Source of the DNA: Bacillota bacterium
GTDB lineage: Bacteria > Bacillota > Clostridia > Christensenellales > UMGS416
Length of the DNA: 64,000 nt
Assembly: GCA_023410875.1 (NCBI GenBank)
Contig: JAEYPH010000086.1
Coordinates: 1 to 64,000, forward strand
Direction: 5' to 3'
Shown here: positions 40,669 through 50,190 of the stretch, in pieces
Position numbering within the stretch: position 1 is the stretch's first letter
Layout: the number at the start of each line of letters is the position of its first letter
Made by a program: the position numbers and the translations under genes
Notes under the pieces: model-generated
Told to the model about the DNA's origin: nothing
What the model saw: the letters and a program-made list of their open reading frames with translations, nothing else
Databases searched by the model: none

Positions 40669-40859
40669 CCGGGGAGGAACCCGAAGAGGATCCTGCCCCG
40701 GATGCATTGATTAAGACCTATACGGAGCTCACCCGGTCATTGGTTAAGCTCGGGATGTCCATCCGAGACATCGATGAGACCGAGTTCGAGAGCTTGATGG
40801 AATACATTCTGCTCGACGCGCCTGACGTCTGTAGCGGATTCATCGACGAGGTGATCTGA
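40306..40859 (+). CDS. Tail assembly chaperone GT, made by -1 frameshift
   Basis: At the slippery site (40656-40662) a -1 shift moves reading onto codons CGG CTG ACC from 40662 and continues 65 codons to TGA 40857-40859. The T part contains LIKTYTELTRSLVKLGMSIRDIDETEFESL, typical of such extensions. T has no start codon of its own. The product has about 184 residues. The next gene starts on the last base of the stop. Confidence 0.85.
40656..40701 (+). promoter_or_regulatory. Programmed -1 frameshift signal
   Basis: Slippery heptamer A AAA AAC at 40656-40662 in phase with the G frame. Six bases later a hairpin begins: CCGGGG (40669-40674) with CCCCGG (40696-40701), plus inner AGGA/TCCT, one bulged G. 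This is the canonical layout. Confidence 0.85.
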
Positions 40860-41329
40860 TGGCACGTTTCGATACCAGCGGTTTCGATCAAATCATCAAG
40901 GATGTAACGGCGCTGGGCGAAAAGAGCGAATCGGTTGGCAAGCGCATGTTGCTTGCCGCAGCAGAAGAAGTCAAGAAGGCATGGAAAGCCGCCGCGGCCA
41001 AGTTCGGCCTTCGGGATACCGGGGACATGATCGATTCGATTGGTTTCCCAAACGAACCGAGCAACGCGAGCGGTGTGCAGTACATCGATATTTACCCGAG
41101 AGGCAAAGATCGGCACGGTGTCCGAAACGCGGAGAAGGCTTTCATCTTGCATTACGGGGTGGATAGCAAGCATGCACGCCGTCGGAGGCCCCGAAAGTAC
41201 AGAGGTCCAGGGATACCGCCCACCCATTGGGTGGATGAAGCCGACAAGCTGTCTGCAGCACCAGTGCAGGCAGCTTTTGAACGCATATGGGACGATTTTC
41301 TGAACGGAGGTGACGGTGGTGGTTCGTGA
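40859..41329 (+). CDS. HK97 gp10-like head-tail joining protein
   Basis: 156 residues. Helix (FDQIIKDVTALGEKSESVGKRMLLAA) then GLRDTGDMIDSIGFP near 50-64 and YGVDSKHARRRRPRKYRGPGIPPTHWV near 100-126, as in HK97 gp10-type neck proteins. It lies between the chaperones and the tape measure, later than usual. Overlaps the GT stop by one base. Confidence 0.75.
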   Translation: MARFDTSGFDQIIKDVTALGEKSESVGKRMLLAAAEEVKKAWKAAAAKFGLRDTGDMIDSIGFPNEPSNASGVQYIDIYPRGKDRHGVRNAEKAFILHYGVDSKHARRRRPRKYRGPGIPPTHWVDEADKLSAAPVQAAFERIWDDFLNGGDGGGS

Positions 41330-43988
41330 GATCAAGACTTCGCTGATGCTTGATGGCGAAAAAGCTTTCAAGACAGCGATGAACGACATGGCACGCAATC
41401 AGCGCGTGCTCGCTTCCGAGATGAAGGCCACCACGGCCGCTTTCGATGGCAATGAAAACTCGATGGATTCGTTGACGGCGAAGAGCCGGATTCTCAAAGA
41501 GCAGGTTTCACAGCAAAAGGCCGTGGTCGCGGCGTTGGCCGGCGCCGTCAAGGACGCGACCGTAAAATATGGAGATTCCAGCAGCATAACAGACGGGTAC
41601 CGCATCAAGCTCAACGGCGCACAGGCTGCCCTGTCGAAGATGGAAGGCGAGCTCGGTGATGTAACGGGCAAGCTCAATACATTTGGCGCCGAGATGCAGC
41701 AGGAAACCGTCAAAGCCGGAAGTCTGAATACGGTGCTTGGCAAGGTAGGCGCGGGACTCAAAGCGATGGGCAGCGCAACTCTTAAGGCTGCCGTTGTCGG
41801 CATAGGAGCAGCTGCGGCAGGTGTGGCAGCAGGACTCACAAAGTCAGTGGTGACCGCAGCTGATTTTGAGCAAGAGCTTTCCAACATTCAGGCCGTATCC
41901 GGTGCCACCACCGAGGAGATGCAGAAACTCCACGATGCGGCATTGCAAGCAGGCGCTGACACGGCCTACAGCGCATCAGAAGCAGCGTTGGGTATGGAAG
42001 AACTACTGAAGGCTGGTCTGTCCACAGAGCAGGTTCTGAACGGCGGTCTGAATGGCGCGCTGACGCTGGCTGCTGCTGGAGGGCTGGAGCTGGGCGACGC
42101 CGCGGAGATCGCTTCAACAGCGCTCAATGCTTTCAGGTCGGACAATCTGACCGTAGCCGATGCTGCGAATGTTCTTGCGGGCGCAGCGAACGCGTCAGCA
42201 ACCAGCGTGCAAGAACTCAAATCGGGGCTCTCCCAGTCTGCAGCTGTGGCATCCGGTATGGGGATGTCATTCCAGGACACATCAACAGCGCTGGCCGTTT
42301 TTGCCCAAAACGGGCTCAAGGGCAGCGATGCCGGTACCAGCCTGAAAACGATGCTCATGAACCTTCAGCCGGCGACCGACAAACAGGCAAAACAGTTCGA
42401 AGAGCTAGGCCTGCTAACCAAGGACGGCACTTCGAAGTTCTATGACGCATCGGGATCACTGAGGTCTCTGGATGAAATTGCTGGGTTGCTCCAGACATCT
42501 ATGAAAGGACTGACGGATGCAGAGCGTGCCATGGCGCTGGAGACGATCTTCGGCTCCGATGCGGTACGCGCCGGCAACATCTTGTTCAAGGAAGGCGCAA
42601 AGGGCGTGGAGGACATGGCCGCAGCCATGGGCAAGGTCTCCGCAGCCGAAGTCGCCGCCAAGCGCTTGGATAACTTCAAGGGTGCAGTAGAAAGTTTGAA
42701 GGGATCCGTCGAGACGATTGCGATTAAGATCGGAGAGCAGCTGCTACCAGGGCTTACCGACATGACCCAGGAGTTGACAGCCGCTTTGAATGCGGGCGAC
42801 TGGCAAGGTATAGGAAAAATCGTTGAAAAAGCTGTTCAGTTTGCGGCGGATAATGTTACAAAAGCCGTGCCGACAATTCTGAACATCGCGGTGTCGCTGC
42901 TTACCAGCCTTGCAACAGCGCTGGTGGAATCTATCCCGACCGTCCTGCCGGCGCTGATGGCGTCCGTTGTCGCTCTTCTCAACGCAATAACCGGCATCAT
43001 CGCCGAACAAGGTCCAATGCTGATTACCACGGCCATCAATGCCGTCGGCACACTCATCCAGGGGCTGCTACAAGCCATGCCGCAGCTCGCGGAGGCGGCG
43101 ATCCAGATGGTGTTGGCCCTGGTCAATGGTATCAGCGCGCAGCTGCCTACATTGATCCCGGCCGCAGTGGACGCTGTGACGACCGTTGTGCAAACGTTGG
43201 CGGATAACCTGCCGGCGCTGATCGATGCCGCGCTTAAGCTCATCCTGGCGCTGGTGGACGGCATAATAGCCGCACTGCCCAAGCTCATCGAGGCGGCGCC
43301 GCGGATCGTATCATCTGTGATTGATGGCATCGTCCAGGCGCTTCCCAAGCTCATCGACGCGGCGGTCAGCCTGGTCACATCGCTCATCACGTACCTGGTA
43401 CAGAACATGCCGCTACTGATCGACACGTCGCTCAAGCTGGTGACGGCGCTCGCGACCGGCCTGATTCAGGCGGTTCCGGAACTCGCCATGTCGATCCCGA
43501 CGCTCATTGGGGCAATCATCGACACATTCACGGCGACGGACTGGGGATCCACCGGGAAGAGCATCATCGACGGCATAGCAAAGGGCATCAGAAACGGCAT
43601 TGATGCCATCAAGGAAGCGGCTAGGAATGCGGCACAGGCTGCATTGAATGCGGCCAAGAAACTGCTTGGCATCAACAGCCCATCAAGGGTCATGGAGCAG
43701 CAGGTGGGCATGCAGATGGGTGCAGGCATGGCCAACGGCATCCGCAACAGCGCTGTGATGGTCAACCAGGCAATGTCAGGGCTGAGCGGGCAACTCGTTG
43801 GAAATGCGAAGCTTAACCTGAGCGCCAAGGCCATCGGCACTGCTGCCGCAACAGCGTCTCAAGGTGCAGTGATCACGATCAACTTCAATGGCTCCATCAG
43901 GAGTAAGGACGATATCCGCCAAGTGGCTATGCTGCTGCAGCGCGGAATGGAAGGGCGGAGCCGAGCGATGGGGGTGGCTACCACATGA
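41316..43988 (+). CDS. Tape measure protein
   Basis: About 890 residues. N-terminal 1-150 is a coiled-coil region; about 215-340 is the TP901-type core (ALGMEELLKAGLS, then GMSFQDTSTALAVFAQNG). Residues about 535-760 have hydrophobic tandem repeats (ALPKLIEAAPRIVSSVIDG-type units) seen in tapes that cross membranes. It sets tail length. GTG 41316 chosen because GGAGG is 5 bases upstream; GTG 41310 overlaps it and 41319 is also possible. Confidence 0.92.
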   Translation: MVVREIKTSLMLDGEKAFKTAMNDMARNQRVLASEMKATTAAFDGNENSMDSLTAKSRILKEQVSQQKAVVAALAGAVKDATVKYGDSSSITDGYRIKLNGAQAALSKMEGELGDVTGKLNTFGAEMQQETVKAGSLNTVLGKVGAGLKAMGSATLKAAVVGIGAAAAGVAAGLTKSVVTAADFEQELSNIQAVSGATTEEMQKLHDAALQAGADTAYSASEAALGMEELLKAGLSTEQVLNGGLNGALTLAAAGGLELGDAAEIASTALNAFRSDNLTVADAANVLAGAANASATSVQELKSGLSQSAAVASGMGMSFQDTSTALAVFAQNGLKGSDAGTSLKTMLMNLQPATDKQAKQFEELGLLTKDGTSKFYDASGSLRSLDEIAGLLQTSMKGLTDAERAMALETIFGSDAVRAGNILFKEGAKGVEDMAAAMGKVSAAEVAAKRLDNFKGAVESLKGSVETIAIKIGEQLLPGLTDMTQELTAALNAGDWQGIGKIVEKAVQFAADNVTKAVPTILNIAVSLLTSLATALVESIPTVLPALMASVVALLNAITGIIAEQGPMLITTAINAVGTLIQGLLQAMPQLAEAAIQMVLALVNGISAQLPTLIPAAVDAVTTVVQTLADNLPALIDAALKLILALVDGIIAALPKLIEAAPRIVSSVIDGIVQALPKLIDAAVSLVTSLITYLVQNMPLLIDTSLKLVTALATGLIQAVPELAMSIPTLIGAIIDTFTATDWGSTGKSIIDGIAKGIRNGIDAIKEAARNAAQAALNAAKKLLGINSPSRVMEQQVGMQMGAGMANGIRNSAVMVNQAMSGLSGQLVGNAKLNLSAKAIGTAAATASQGAVITINFNGSIRSKDDIRQVAMLLQRGMEGRSRAMGVATT

Positions 43989-44713
43989 CCACAGGTATGA
44001 CGTTCAACGGTGTGCACAGTAGCTCTTTCGGGTTGCTGTGTTCACCGCGCATTCCACTGCTGCCGGCAAAGCGGAGCAGCACCATTTCGGTAGCTGGGCG
44101 TGACGGCACATATGACTTTGATCAAGACAGCCATGAGACCAGGAAGATACCGGTCGATTGCCTGGTCAAAGGATCATCGCGAGCTGCGTTGCGGGCACTC
44201 ATGGATCAGATGGGTGCATGGCTCTCCGGATCAGGCTATCTCATATTCGACCATGACACAGGCAAGCGCTGGCAGGCGAAGGTATACGAGGGTATTGACC
44301 CGGCGAGAGCGCCGATCGCAGCTCAGTTTACCGTGGTGTTCGAAGCGCAACCTTGGCCGGAGGACGTCAACGCCCGGACGGGAACCATCGGCACGGCCCA
44401 GGATTATGGCTCACCGCGTCCATTCGCCCCGGTGATCACCACCACCATCACCACAGGGGCCACATGGCTGCAGGTCACCCACCTGGCCAGCGGGCGCTAT
44501 GTGCGCATCGAGGACACACTGGCCGTGGGCAACGTCATCGCCATCGACATGAACACCGGGAAGGTCACAAAAAACGGGGCGTCCATCATGACCAAGGTGC
44601 GCATCGATAGCCTGTTCTTCACCGTGCCGCCGGGTAGCCAGACCATCACGCTGACCACCGATGGCGCGGCAACAGCAACCATGTCATACCGGAGGAGATA
44701 CCTATATGCCTAG
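43985..44713 (+). CDS. Distal tail protein (Dit)
   Basis: 242 residues. N-terminal domain MTTGMTFNGVHSSSFGL and the family segment RDGTYDFDQDSHETRKIPVDCLV near 39-61; C-terminal galectin-like jelly roll. Dit forms the baseplate hub of siphoviruses infecting Gram-positives. Overlaps tape by four bases and the next gene by eight. Confidence 0.9.
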   Translation: MTTGMTFNGVHSSSFGLLCSPRIPLLPAKRSSTISVAGRDGTYDFDQDSHETRKIPVDCLVKGSSRAALRALMDQMGAWLSGSGYLIFDHDTGKRWQAKVYEGIDPARAPIAAQFTVVFEAQPWPEDVNARTGTIGTAQDYGSPRPFAPVITTTITTGATWLQVTHLASGRYVRIEDTLAVGNVIAIDMNTGKVTKNGASIMTKVRIDSLFFTVPPGSQTITLTTDGAATATMSYRRRYLYA

Positions 44714-47700
44714 GCAAATCACCGTGCTCAACGGCGCTGAACAAGTCATCGCTGCTCTATCCAACGAGCTGCCTGGCGCGTGCCCGGTCATCGAGTATCG
44801 CACACGCCTGGAGGCCATGGAGGGCGGCGTCTATGCGGATACGTGTCTGCTGCGAGTACCCGCCAACCATACTTCCGTTCTGGAGTCGCTGGTTGCGGAC
44901 GGGAACTATTTGCTTTTCAAAGATGACGACGGTTTGTGGCAGATGCACCGCATGATGCGGCTGATCAGGTCGGACGATGACGGCAGCATCCTGGCCGCAG
45001 AAGGCGAACACGCCTATTATGAGCTGATCGGCGAATGGATCGACGATATCCGGCCGACCAACTCCACCGCCGGCGCGGCCGTGACTCAGGCGCTGGCCGG
45101 TACCCGTTGGCAGCTGGGCACGGCGACAGCGCTGGGCCTTGCCAGCACCCGCATCTATAAAACATCCGTGCTGGCGGGCTTGACGGCCATCGCAAAGGCT
45201 TGGAAGGGTGAGCTGCGCTTCCGCCTGCAGGTGACCGGCGGCGTGATCACCGCCCGTTATGTGGATATCCTGGCACGCCGCGGCGCTGAGACCGGCAAGC
45301 GGTTCGAGCTGCGCAAGGACATGACCAGCATTCGGCAGACCATCGACCGCACAGGCCTATACACGGCTCTGGTGGGGCGCGGCAAGGGTGTCGAGGTCGA
45401 GGGTGGGAGCGACAGCGAAAATCCCGCATACGGTCGCCGCCTTGAATTTGATGAGGTTGTGTGGACGCTACCGACCGATCCGGCGGCGAAGCCTGCAGGT
45501 CAAAACTGGGTCGGCGATGAAACGGCGCGCCTGGCCTATGGCCCGGGCGGGCGGCATATCCGCGGTGTCGTGACGTTCGATGATGAAACCGACGCCGAGA
45601 AGTTGCTGCAGCGTACATGGAATGTCTTGCAGACCGTAAAGGATCCGCGGGTGACCTATGAGATGGACGTTCTGGTCCTGGAGGAGCTGGCAGGCATGGA
45701 GCACGAGGCCGTGCGCCTGGGCGACACCGTCAACGTCATCAACAATGCCGTGACGCCGGCCATCACCGGCCAGGCCAGGGTGATCTCAATTGACCAGGAG
45801 CGGTCACTTGCCGGTATAGACTGCCGTGTTGTGCTGGGCAACTATGTGCCAACGATTTCCAAGTCACTGGCGGAGCTGCAGCAGCAGCTGCAGGCCATGC
45901 GCGACCGCGCCGGTGTGTGGGACCATGCGACGGCAATCGGCGTCAACGAAAGCGGTCTGGGTGAGCTGCAATACCAAATTGACCTGCTCAATACCCAGCT
46001 GCTCTCCACGGTCAGTGGCATTTCCACAACGGCGAACGGCGCGCTGCTCATTGAAACGGCCGACAAGACCGCGGCCCTGATGCTGGCCGGTGGCATCCTC
46101 GGGCTCGCCAGCAGCAAAACGGGCGGCGAATACAACTGGCGCACGTTTGCCACCGGCTCCGGCGTCACCGCCGACGAGATCACGACCGGCGTGCTCCGGG
46201 CTGCCATGGTAAAAATCCTGGGAACCGATCAGTTTTACTGGGACGAATCGAATCTGTATATCATCGACCCGGGCAACGTCAACAAGCAGATCCGAATCGG
46301 TCAGTATGACGGTGTCAACTATGGCATCGCCTTCACCGACAACGGCGGCACCAGCTGGACCATTGCCATCGGTCACGGCGGTATCAATGGTACCGACATC
46401 AATCTGTCCAGCAACGGCACGATCACCGCCATGGCGGCGCAGATCGCGTTGAAGGCAAGTCAAGCGTCGGTCGAAGCCCTTGATGGACGCATGGACTCCG
46501 CGGAGATCGCTCTTCAGCCTGGGAATATTCGTTTGGCCGTGGGCCAGATCGGCGGCGACAACTGGATCATCAACAGTGGTCGGTTTGTCAGCACCGCCAA
46601 TTGGACCTACTCCAAAGATGCGGCTACGACACTCACGCAGGTGCCAAGCGTCCTGACGACGACCGACAGCGCAGTGTCGAGTGATCTTGTGCCCATCATT
46701 GATATGAAGGTTGGGACTTTCTCAGGCGCTGGGGGTTGGTGTAATTTGATCAACACCAGCTTTCAAGCAAAGCGGTTTGAACCGGGGAAGAAATACACAA
46801 TCTCAGGCCGGTTCTACACCAATGCAGCCTTGGGCAACCCAAACATCGCCATATCAGATACCAACGGCACCAATGCTGTGCTTCCAACCACGGCGTTGCC
46901 TGGCGGCACGGGATGGCGGAACTTTGCTGTCACTTTTGAAGCGCAGGTTGCCGGTAATGCGCCTGTCTTGATACTTTGGGCAAGGGCCAACGGAGCGCAG
47001 ATCGCAGTGGAGTATATCCAGCTTGAAGTTGGTGAGACGGCTACTGCCTGGACGTTGAGCTCTGAGGAAGCGGCCGCTCGTCTATCCAGCGCAGAGGCTG
47101 CTATCTCAGTTCAGGCTGGACAGATTGCACTGACGGCAACAAAGACCTACGTGGACGCTGCCGATAGCGGGTTGAGCGCGGCTGCGGCTGCTGCTCAGAC
47201 GGCAGCAACAAACGCGGCCAATGCGGCGGCTACAGCCAACGCTACGCTGGCAGATATCGCGTCGGATAGCAAGCTGACCCCTACGGAAAAGCGGGTTGTC
47301 AGGAAAGAGTGGGACATCATTGCCGCTGAGAAAGACCCTATGCTGGCCCAGGCAGACAGATTCACCAATACGGTCGAAAAAGCAGCCTATCTGGCAGCAT
47401 TCCAGGCCCTGGCCAACTACCTCAACGCAGGGGTTACATGGACTACCGGCGTGCCCTCGTGGATCACGGACGCCAACCTGAGCGTTACCACAAACTTCAC
47501 CGGGGCCACCTTCCGCACCCGCTTCAAGGCATACTACGACGCCCGCACGACTCTCTTGAATGTGTTGGCGTATCAGGCTCAGCAGCGGGCGGACGCAGCC
47601 TACTCGCATGTAGATGAAGCTATACTGGCAATTGAGCCAGACCTAATAGCTGCAAAGGTTAGTCAGGTGGGCGTGGGCAACGCCAATATGGTCCGCAATG

Positions 47701-49208
47701 GGCGCTGTGACTTCGAAAAGCTGTTTTGGGGTCTAACCAGGGCTACTTTGGGGTTAGTGACATCAGGAGTCCTTAATCGACCTGTGTTCAGGGTAGTGTG
47801 CACATCTGAGCCCACCGGCTATATATTCCAGTCCGTTACAGGGTTGATTGTGGGGAACAAGTACACCGTTTCCGCACGGTGCAGTAAAGACAGCACCGCC
47901 GCTGATGCAAGAATTGTGTACTATATGAATGGTGCATGGGGCACCTTCGTAACAAAAAGCACTAACGGATGGGAGGTCATTGAAGCGACTTTTACCGCTA
48001 CCGCTACTTCTATTGACCTCTACTTTGGCAACTCAACCTCCGGAGCTGGCAGCGGATGGGTAGACATAAAGTTGGAAGAGGGCGGGATTGCAACAGCATT
48101 TTGCCCCCACTCTTCGGAGCTCAAGTCTTCCAGTATGGAAATGACCGATAGTTATATTAAGATGCGAACACAGGAGATATTGATAGAGCTCCTAGACTCA
48201 CTCAACAACGTGGCGCTGTCCATCGACGGCACGGAGAAATCGCTGAACACCAAAAGCGCCTCTGGCATTATGTCGATGCTCGGGAACGCCATAATGGGCA
48301 AGTTGGTCGAGGACGGATTTTGGGTCACAAGTCAATCCAACTGGGGTTGGTACCTCAGAAACAGATTCACTAAAGAGACTGCCAATGGCATGTCTATCAC
48401 CGGGGAAGACCTTGGGTCCAGTAAATATGGCGTGAATGTGAGACTTGGAGCGCCGTTTGATGAACTTGGTTTTATCGCCTCTGACGGTACGTACATTCAG
48501 AAAATGTACCAGGACGGGCATGCCAAGTTTCCACAGAAGGTTATGGTAGGAAGTGCCGCAGTTGCGCCTGTCTCTCCCCTGCATGTGCATATGTACGACT
48601 CCACGACGGGCACGACCAACGGTGTCACAATCCAGCAGGGTAGCCTAGACGGGGATGCCCAGCTCCAGTTTATTCTTGATTACGGGAGTCGGAGGTTCGT
48701 TGTAGGTCTGGACCAAAGCGATGGCCAAAAGTTCAAGATCGCCCGTGCCGCCGGCTTTGCCAACACCTGCATGACAATCGACCCGGACAATGGGAACGCA
48801 TGGTTTGTTGGCAATGTTTCTGTTGCCTCCCTGACCGACCGTACCCCGTGGCCGGGCGATGGCGTGGACGCGCTGGCCGCGATAGACGGCATCAAAGGGG
48901 ACGGCGCAGGAAGCATCGACCACGATACGCTGCCGGAGTTCGTTCGGCAGGATGTGGAGGTAGGCTCGGAGATTGCGGTGCCTGAGATATCTGCCATGAA
49001 AATGGTAGATGGAGCTTATGAGCGCGTGGTGCTGCAGGAGGCCACGATACAGGAGCCCAGGACAGAGCCGGGGCGCAACATTGGGAATCATGTGAGCTTG
49101 CTGAACGTCGGCATGCAACAGCTCATTGAACGCGACGCGGCGAAAGATGTCCTCATCGCCGAGCTGGCCGCCAGGATCGCGGCGCTGGAGGGGGTGACTC
49201 CTGCATGA
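44706..49208 (+). CDS. Tail-tip (Tal-like) protein with carbohydrate-binding modules
   Basis: 1500 residues. About 1-400 is the tail endopeptidase-like hub (prophage tail type), starting PRQITVLNGAEQVIAALSN. Two CBM-like segments follow, each starting with an asparagine-rich signature: WIINSGRFVSTANW near 617-630 and NANMVRNGRCDFEKLFWG near 992-1009; coiled coil near 790-830. The C-terminal 200 residues have the chaperone-like end (SLTDRTPWPGDGVDALAAID, then a coiled coil). Likely receptor-binding protein as well. ATG 44706 follows GGAGGAG. Confidence 0.88.
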   Translation: MPRQITVLNGAEQVIAALSNELPGACPVIEYRTRLEAMEGGVYADTCLLRVPANHTSVLESLVADGNYLLFKDDDGLWQMHRMMRLIRSDDDGSILAAEGEHAYYELIGEWIDDIRPTNSTAGAAVTQALAGTRWQLGTATALGLASTRIYKTSVLAGLTAIAKAWKGELRFRLQVTGGVITARYVDILARRGAETGKRFELRKDMTSIRQTIDRTGLYTALVGRGKGVEVEGGSDSENPAYGRRLEFDEVVWTLPTDPAAKPAGQNWVGDETARLAYGPGGRHIRGVVTFDDETDAEKLLQRTWNVLQTVKDPRVTYEMDVLVLEELAGMEHEAVRLGDTVNVINNAVTPAITGQARVISIDQERSLAGIDCRVVLGNYVPTISKSLAELQQQLQAMRDRAGVWDHATAIGVNESGLGELQYQIDLLNTQLLSTVSGISTTANGALLIETADKTAALMLAGGILGLASSKTGGEYNWRTFATGSGVTADEITTGVLRAAMVKILGTDQFYWDESNLYIIDPGNVNKQIRIGQYDGVNYGIAFTDNGGTSWTIAIGHGGINGTDINLSSNGTITAMAAQIALKASQASVEALDGRMDSAEIALQPGNIRLAVGQIGGDNWIINSGRFVSTANWTYSKDAATTLTQVPSVLTTTDSAVSSDLVPIIDMKVGTFSGAGGWCNLINTSFQAKRFEPGKKYTISGRFYTNAALGNPNIAISDTNGTNAVLPTTALPGGTGWRNFAVTFEAQVAGNAPVLILWARANGAQIAVEYIQLEVGETATAWTLSSEEAAARLSSAEAAISVQAGQIALTATKTYVDAADSGLSAAAAAAQTAATNAANAAATANATLADIASDSKLTPTEKRVVRKEWDIIAAEKDPMLAQADRFTNTVEKAAYLAAFQALANYLNAGVTWTTGVPSWITDANLSVTTNFTGATFRTRFKAYYDARTTLLNVLAYQAQQRADAAYSHVDEAILAIEPDLIAAKVSQVGVGNANMVRNGRCDFEKLFWGLTRATLGLVTSGVLNRPVFRVVCTSEPTGYIFQSVTGLIVGNKYTVSARCSKDSTAADARIVYYMNGAWGTFVTKSTNGWEVIEATFTATATSIDLYFGNSTSGAGSGWVDIKLEEGGIATAFCPHSSELKSSSMEMTDSYIKMRTQEILIELLDSLNNVALSIDGTEKSLNTKSASGIMSMLGNAIMGKLVEDGFWVTSQSNWGWYLRNRFTKETANGMSITGEDLGSSKYGVNVRLGAPFDELGFIASDGTYIQKMYQDGHAKFPQKVMVGSAAVAPVSPLHVHMYDSTTGTTNGVTIQQGSLDGDAQLQFILDYGSRRFVVGLDQSDGQKFKIARAAGFANTCMTIDPDNGNAWFVGNVSVASLTDRTPWPGDGVDALAAIDGIKGDGAGSIDHDTLPEFVRQDVEVGSEIAVPEISAMKMVDGAYERVVLQEATIQEPRTEPGRNIGNHVSLLNVGMQQLIERDAAKDVLIAELAARIAALEGVTPA

Positions 49209-49405
49209 GGGTGCTCATTGTGATAGGCGTGTGGATCGTATGGATCTTCGGGGGAGCTGACCTGCTGGCCGGCTCCCTCTTCATGTTGTGGGCACTGACG
49301 CACAGGGACGCCATGGCCATGCTGCTAGGCCTCGCCGTGGCCACCATGGCGGCCTGCATGATCAGGGCGGTGACCGAGGTGCGCCGCAGTATGCGGCCGC
49401 CCTAA
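49205..49405 (+). CDS. Small two-helix membrane protein
   Basis: 66 residues, two membrane helices (4-28, 36-55). Located before the lysis genes; could be a holin partner or spanin-like. ATG overlaps the tail-tip stop. Confidence 0.6.
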   Translation: MRVLIVIGVWIVWIFGGADLLAGSLFMLWALTHRDAMAMLLGLAVATMAACMIRAVTEVRRSMRPP

Positions 49406-49462
49406 ATCGCCAAGCGCTTGGAAATTTGCGGGGAGAGAAACGAAGGAAGTGAGGACGATGCG

Positions 49463-49774
49463 ATGACTATACCCGACTGGGCATGGCCGGCCATCGGTGC
49501 GATTCTGGCGGCTCTGGGCTTCTACTTCGGCCGCCGCAAGGACCGAGACCAACAGATCGAAGAGCGGGCCGCGCTGAATACCAAGGTTGACGTTCTGATC
49601 ACGAATGTGGCCACGCTCGACAAGAATATGACGACCGCGCTCGGAGGCGTGGAGGCCCGCCATGCCATGGTTTGCGGCAAGGTGGACGAGCACGCAGAGC
49701 GCATTGCCAAGGTGGAGGAAAGCGCCAAACAGGCGCACAAGAGATTGGACGAACACATCAAAGGAGGAAACTGA
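49463..49774 (+). CDS. Membrane-anchored coiled-coil protein (XhlA-like)
   Basis: 103 residues: one N-terminal membrane helix (WAWPAIGAILAALGFYFG) and a coiled coil (ALNTKVDVLITNVATLDKN to the end). Resembles haemolysin XhlA-type lysis helpers. ATG 49463 fits GAGG at 8-9 bases. Confidence 0.65.
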   Translation: MTIPDWAWPAIGAILAALGFYFGRRKDRDQQIEERAALNTKVDVLITNVATLDKNMTTALGGVEARHAMVCGKVDEHAERIAKVEESAKQAHKRLDEHIKGGN

Positions 49775-49776
49775 AC

Positions 49777-50178
49777 GTGGAAAACCAGATCACCGAAACC
49801 ATCCTCAACTCTGGTCTGCTGGCCGCCTTTCTGGCCATCGTGATCGCACTTATCAACTTGGGCTCCACCTGGTTGCGCGCCCAGACCGAGAAAATCAAGA
49901 ACGAGAAGATCCGCGGCGCGTTGCTGCAGGTGGAGGACGCCGTGGCCGCCGCCGTCGCCCAGACCGCTCAGCAGGAAGCCGATGCGCTCAAGGAAGCATC
50001 TGTTGACGGCAAACTGACCGAGGAGGAGAAACAGGAGCTCGCCCGGATCGCCAAGGAACGCGCCACGGTATTTATCTCCAAGGACGTGGCGGACCTGGCC
50101 CAGCAGGGCGTGGACAACCTGAGCGCCTACATGGACGCGCTGATCGAAAAGCACGTCCGGGCGTTCAAGGTGAAGTAA
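49777..50178 (+). CDS. LL-H-family holin
   Basis: 133 residues. One membrane helix (ILNSGLLAAFLAIVIALINL near 8-27), then a helical soluble part (TEEEKQELARIAKERATVFISKDV near 80-103) typical for phage LL-H holins. Controls release of the endolysin. GTG 49777 with AAAGGAGG at 8 bases. Confidence 0.85.
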   Translation: MENQITETILNSGLLAAFLAIVIALINLGSTWLRAQTEKIKNEKIRGALLQVEDAVAAAVAQTAQQEADALKEASVDGKLTEEEKQELARIAKERATVFISKDVADLAQQGVDNLSAYMDALIEKHVRAFKVK

Positions 50179-50190
50179 GGAGGGTATCTG

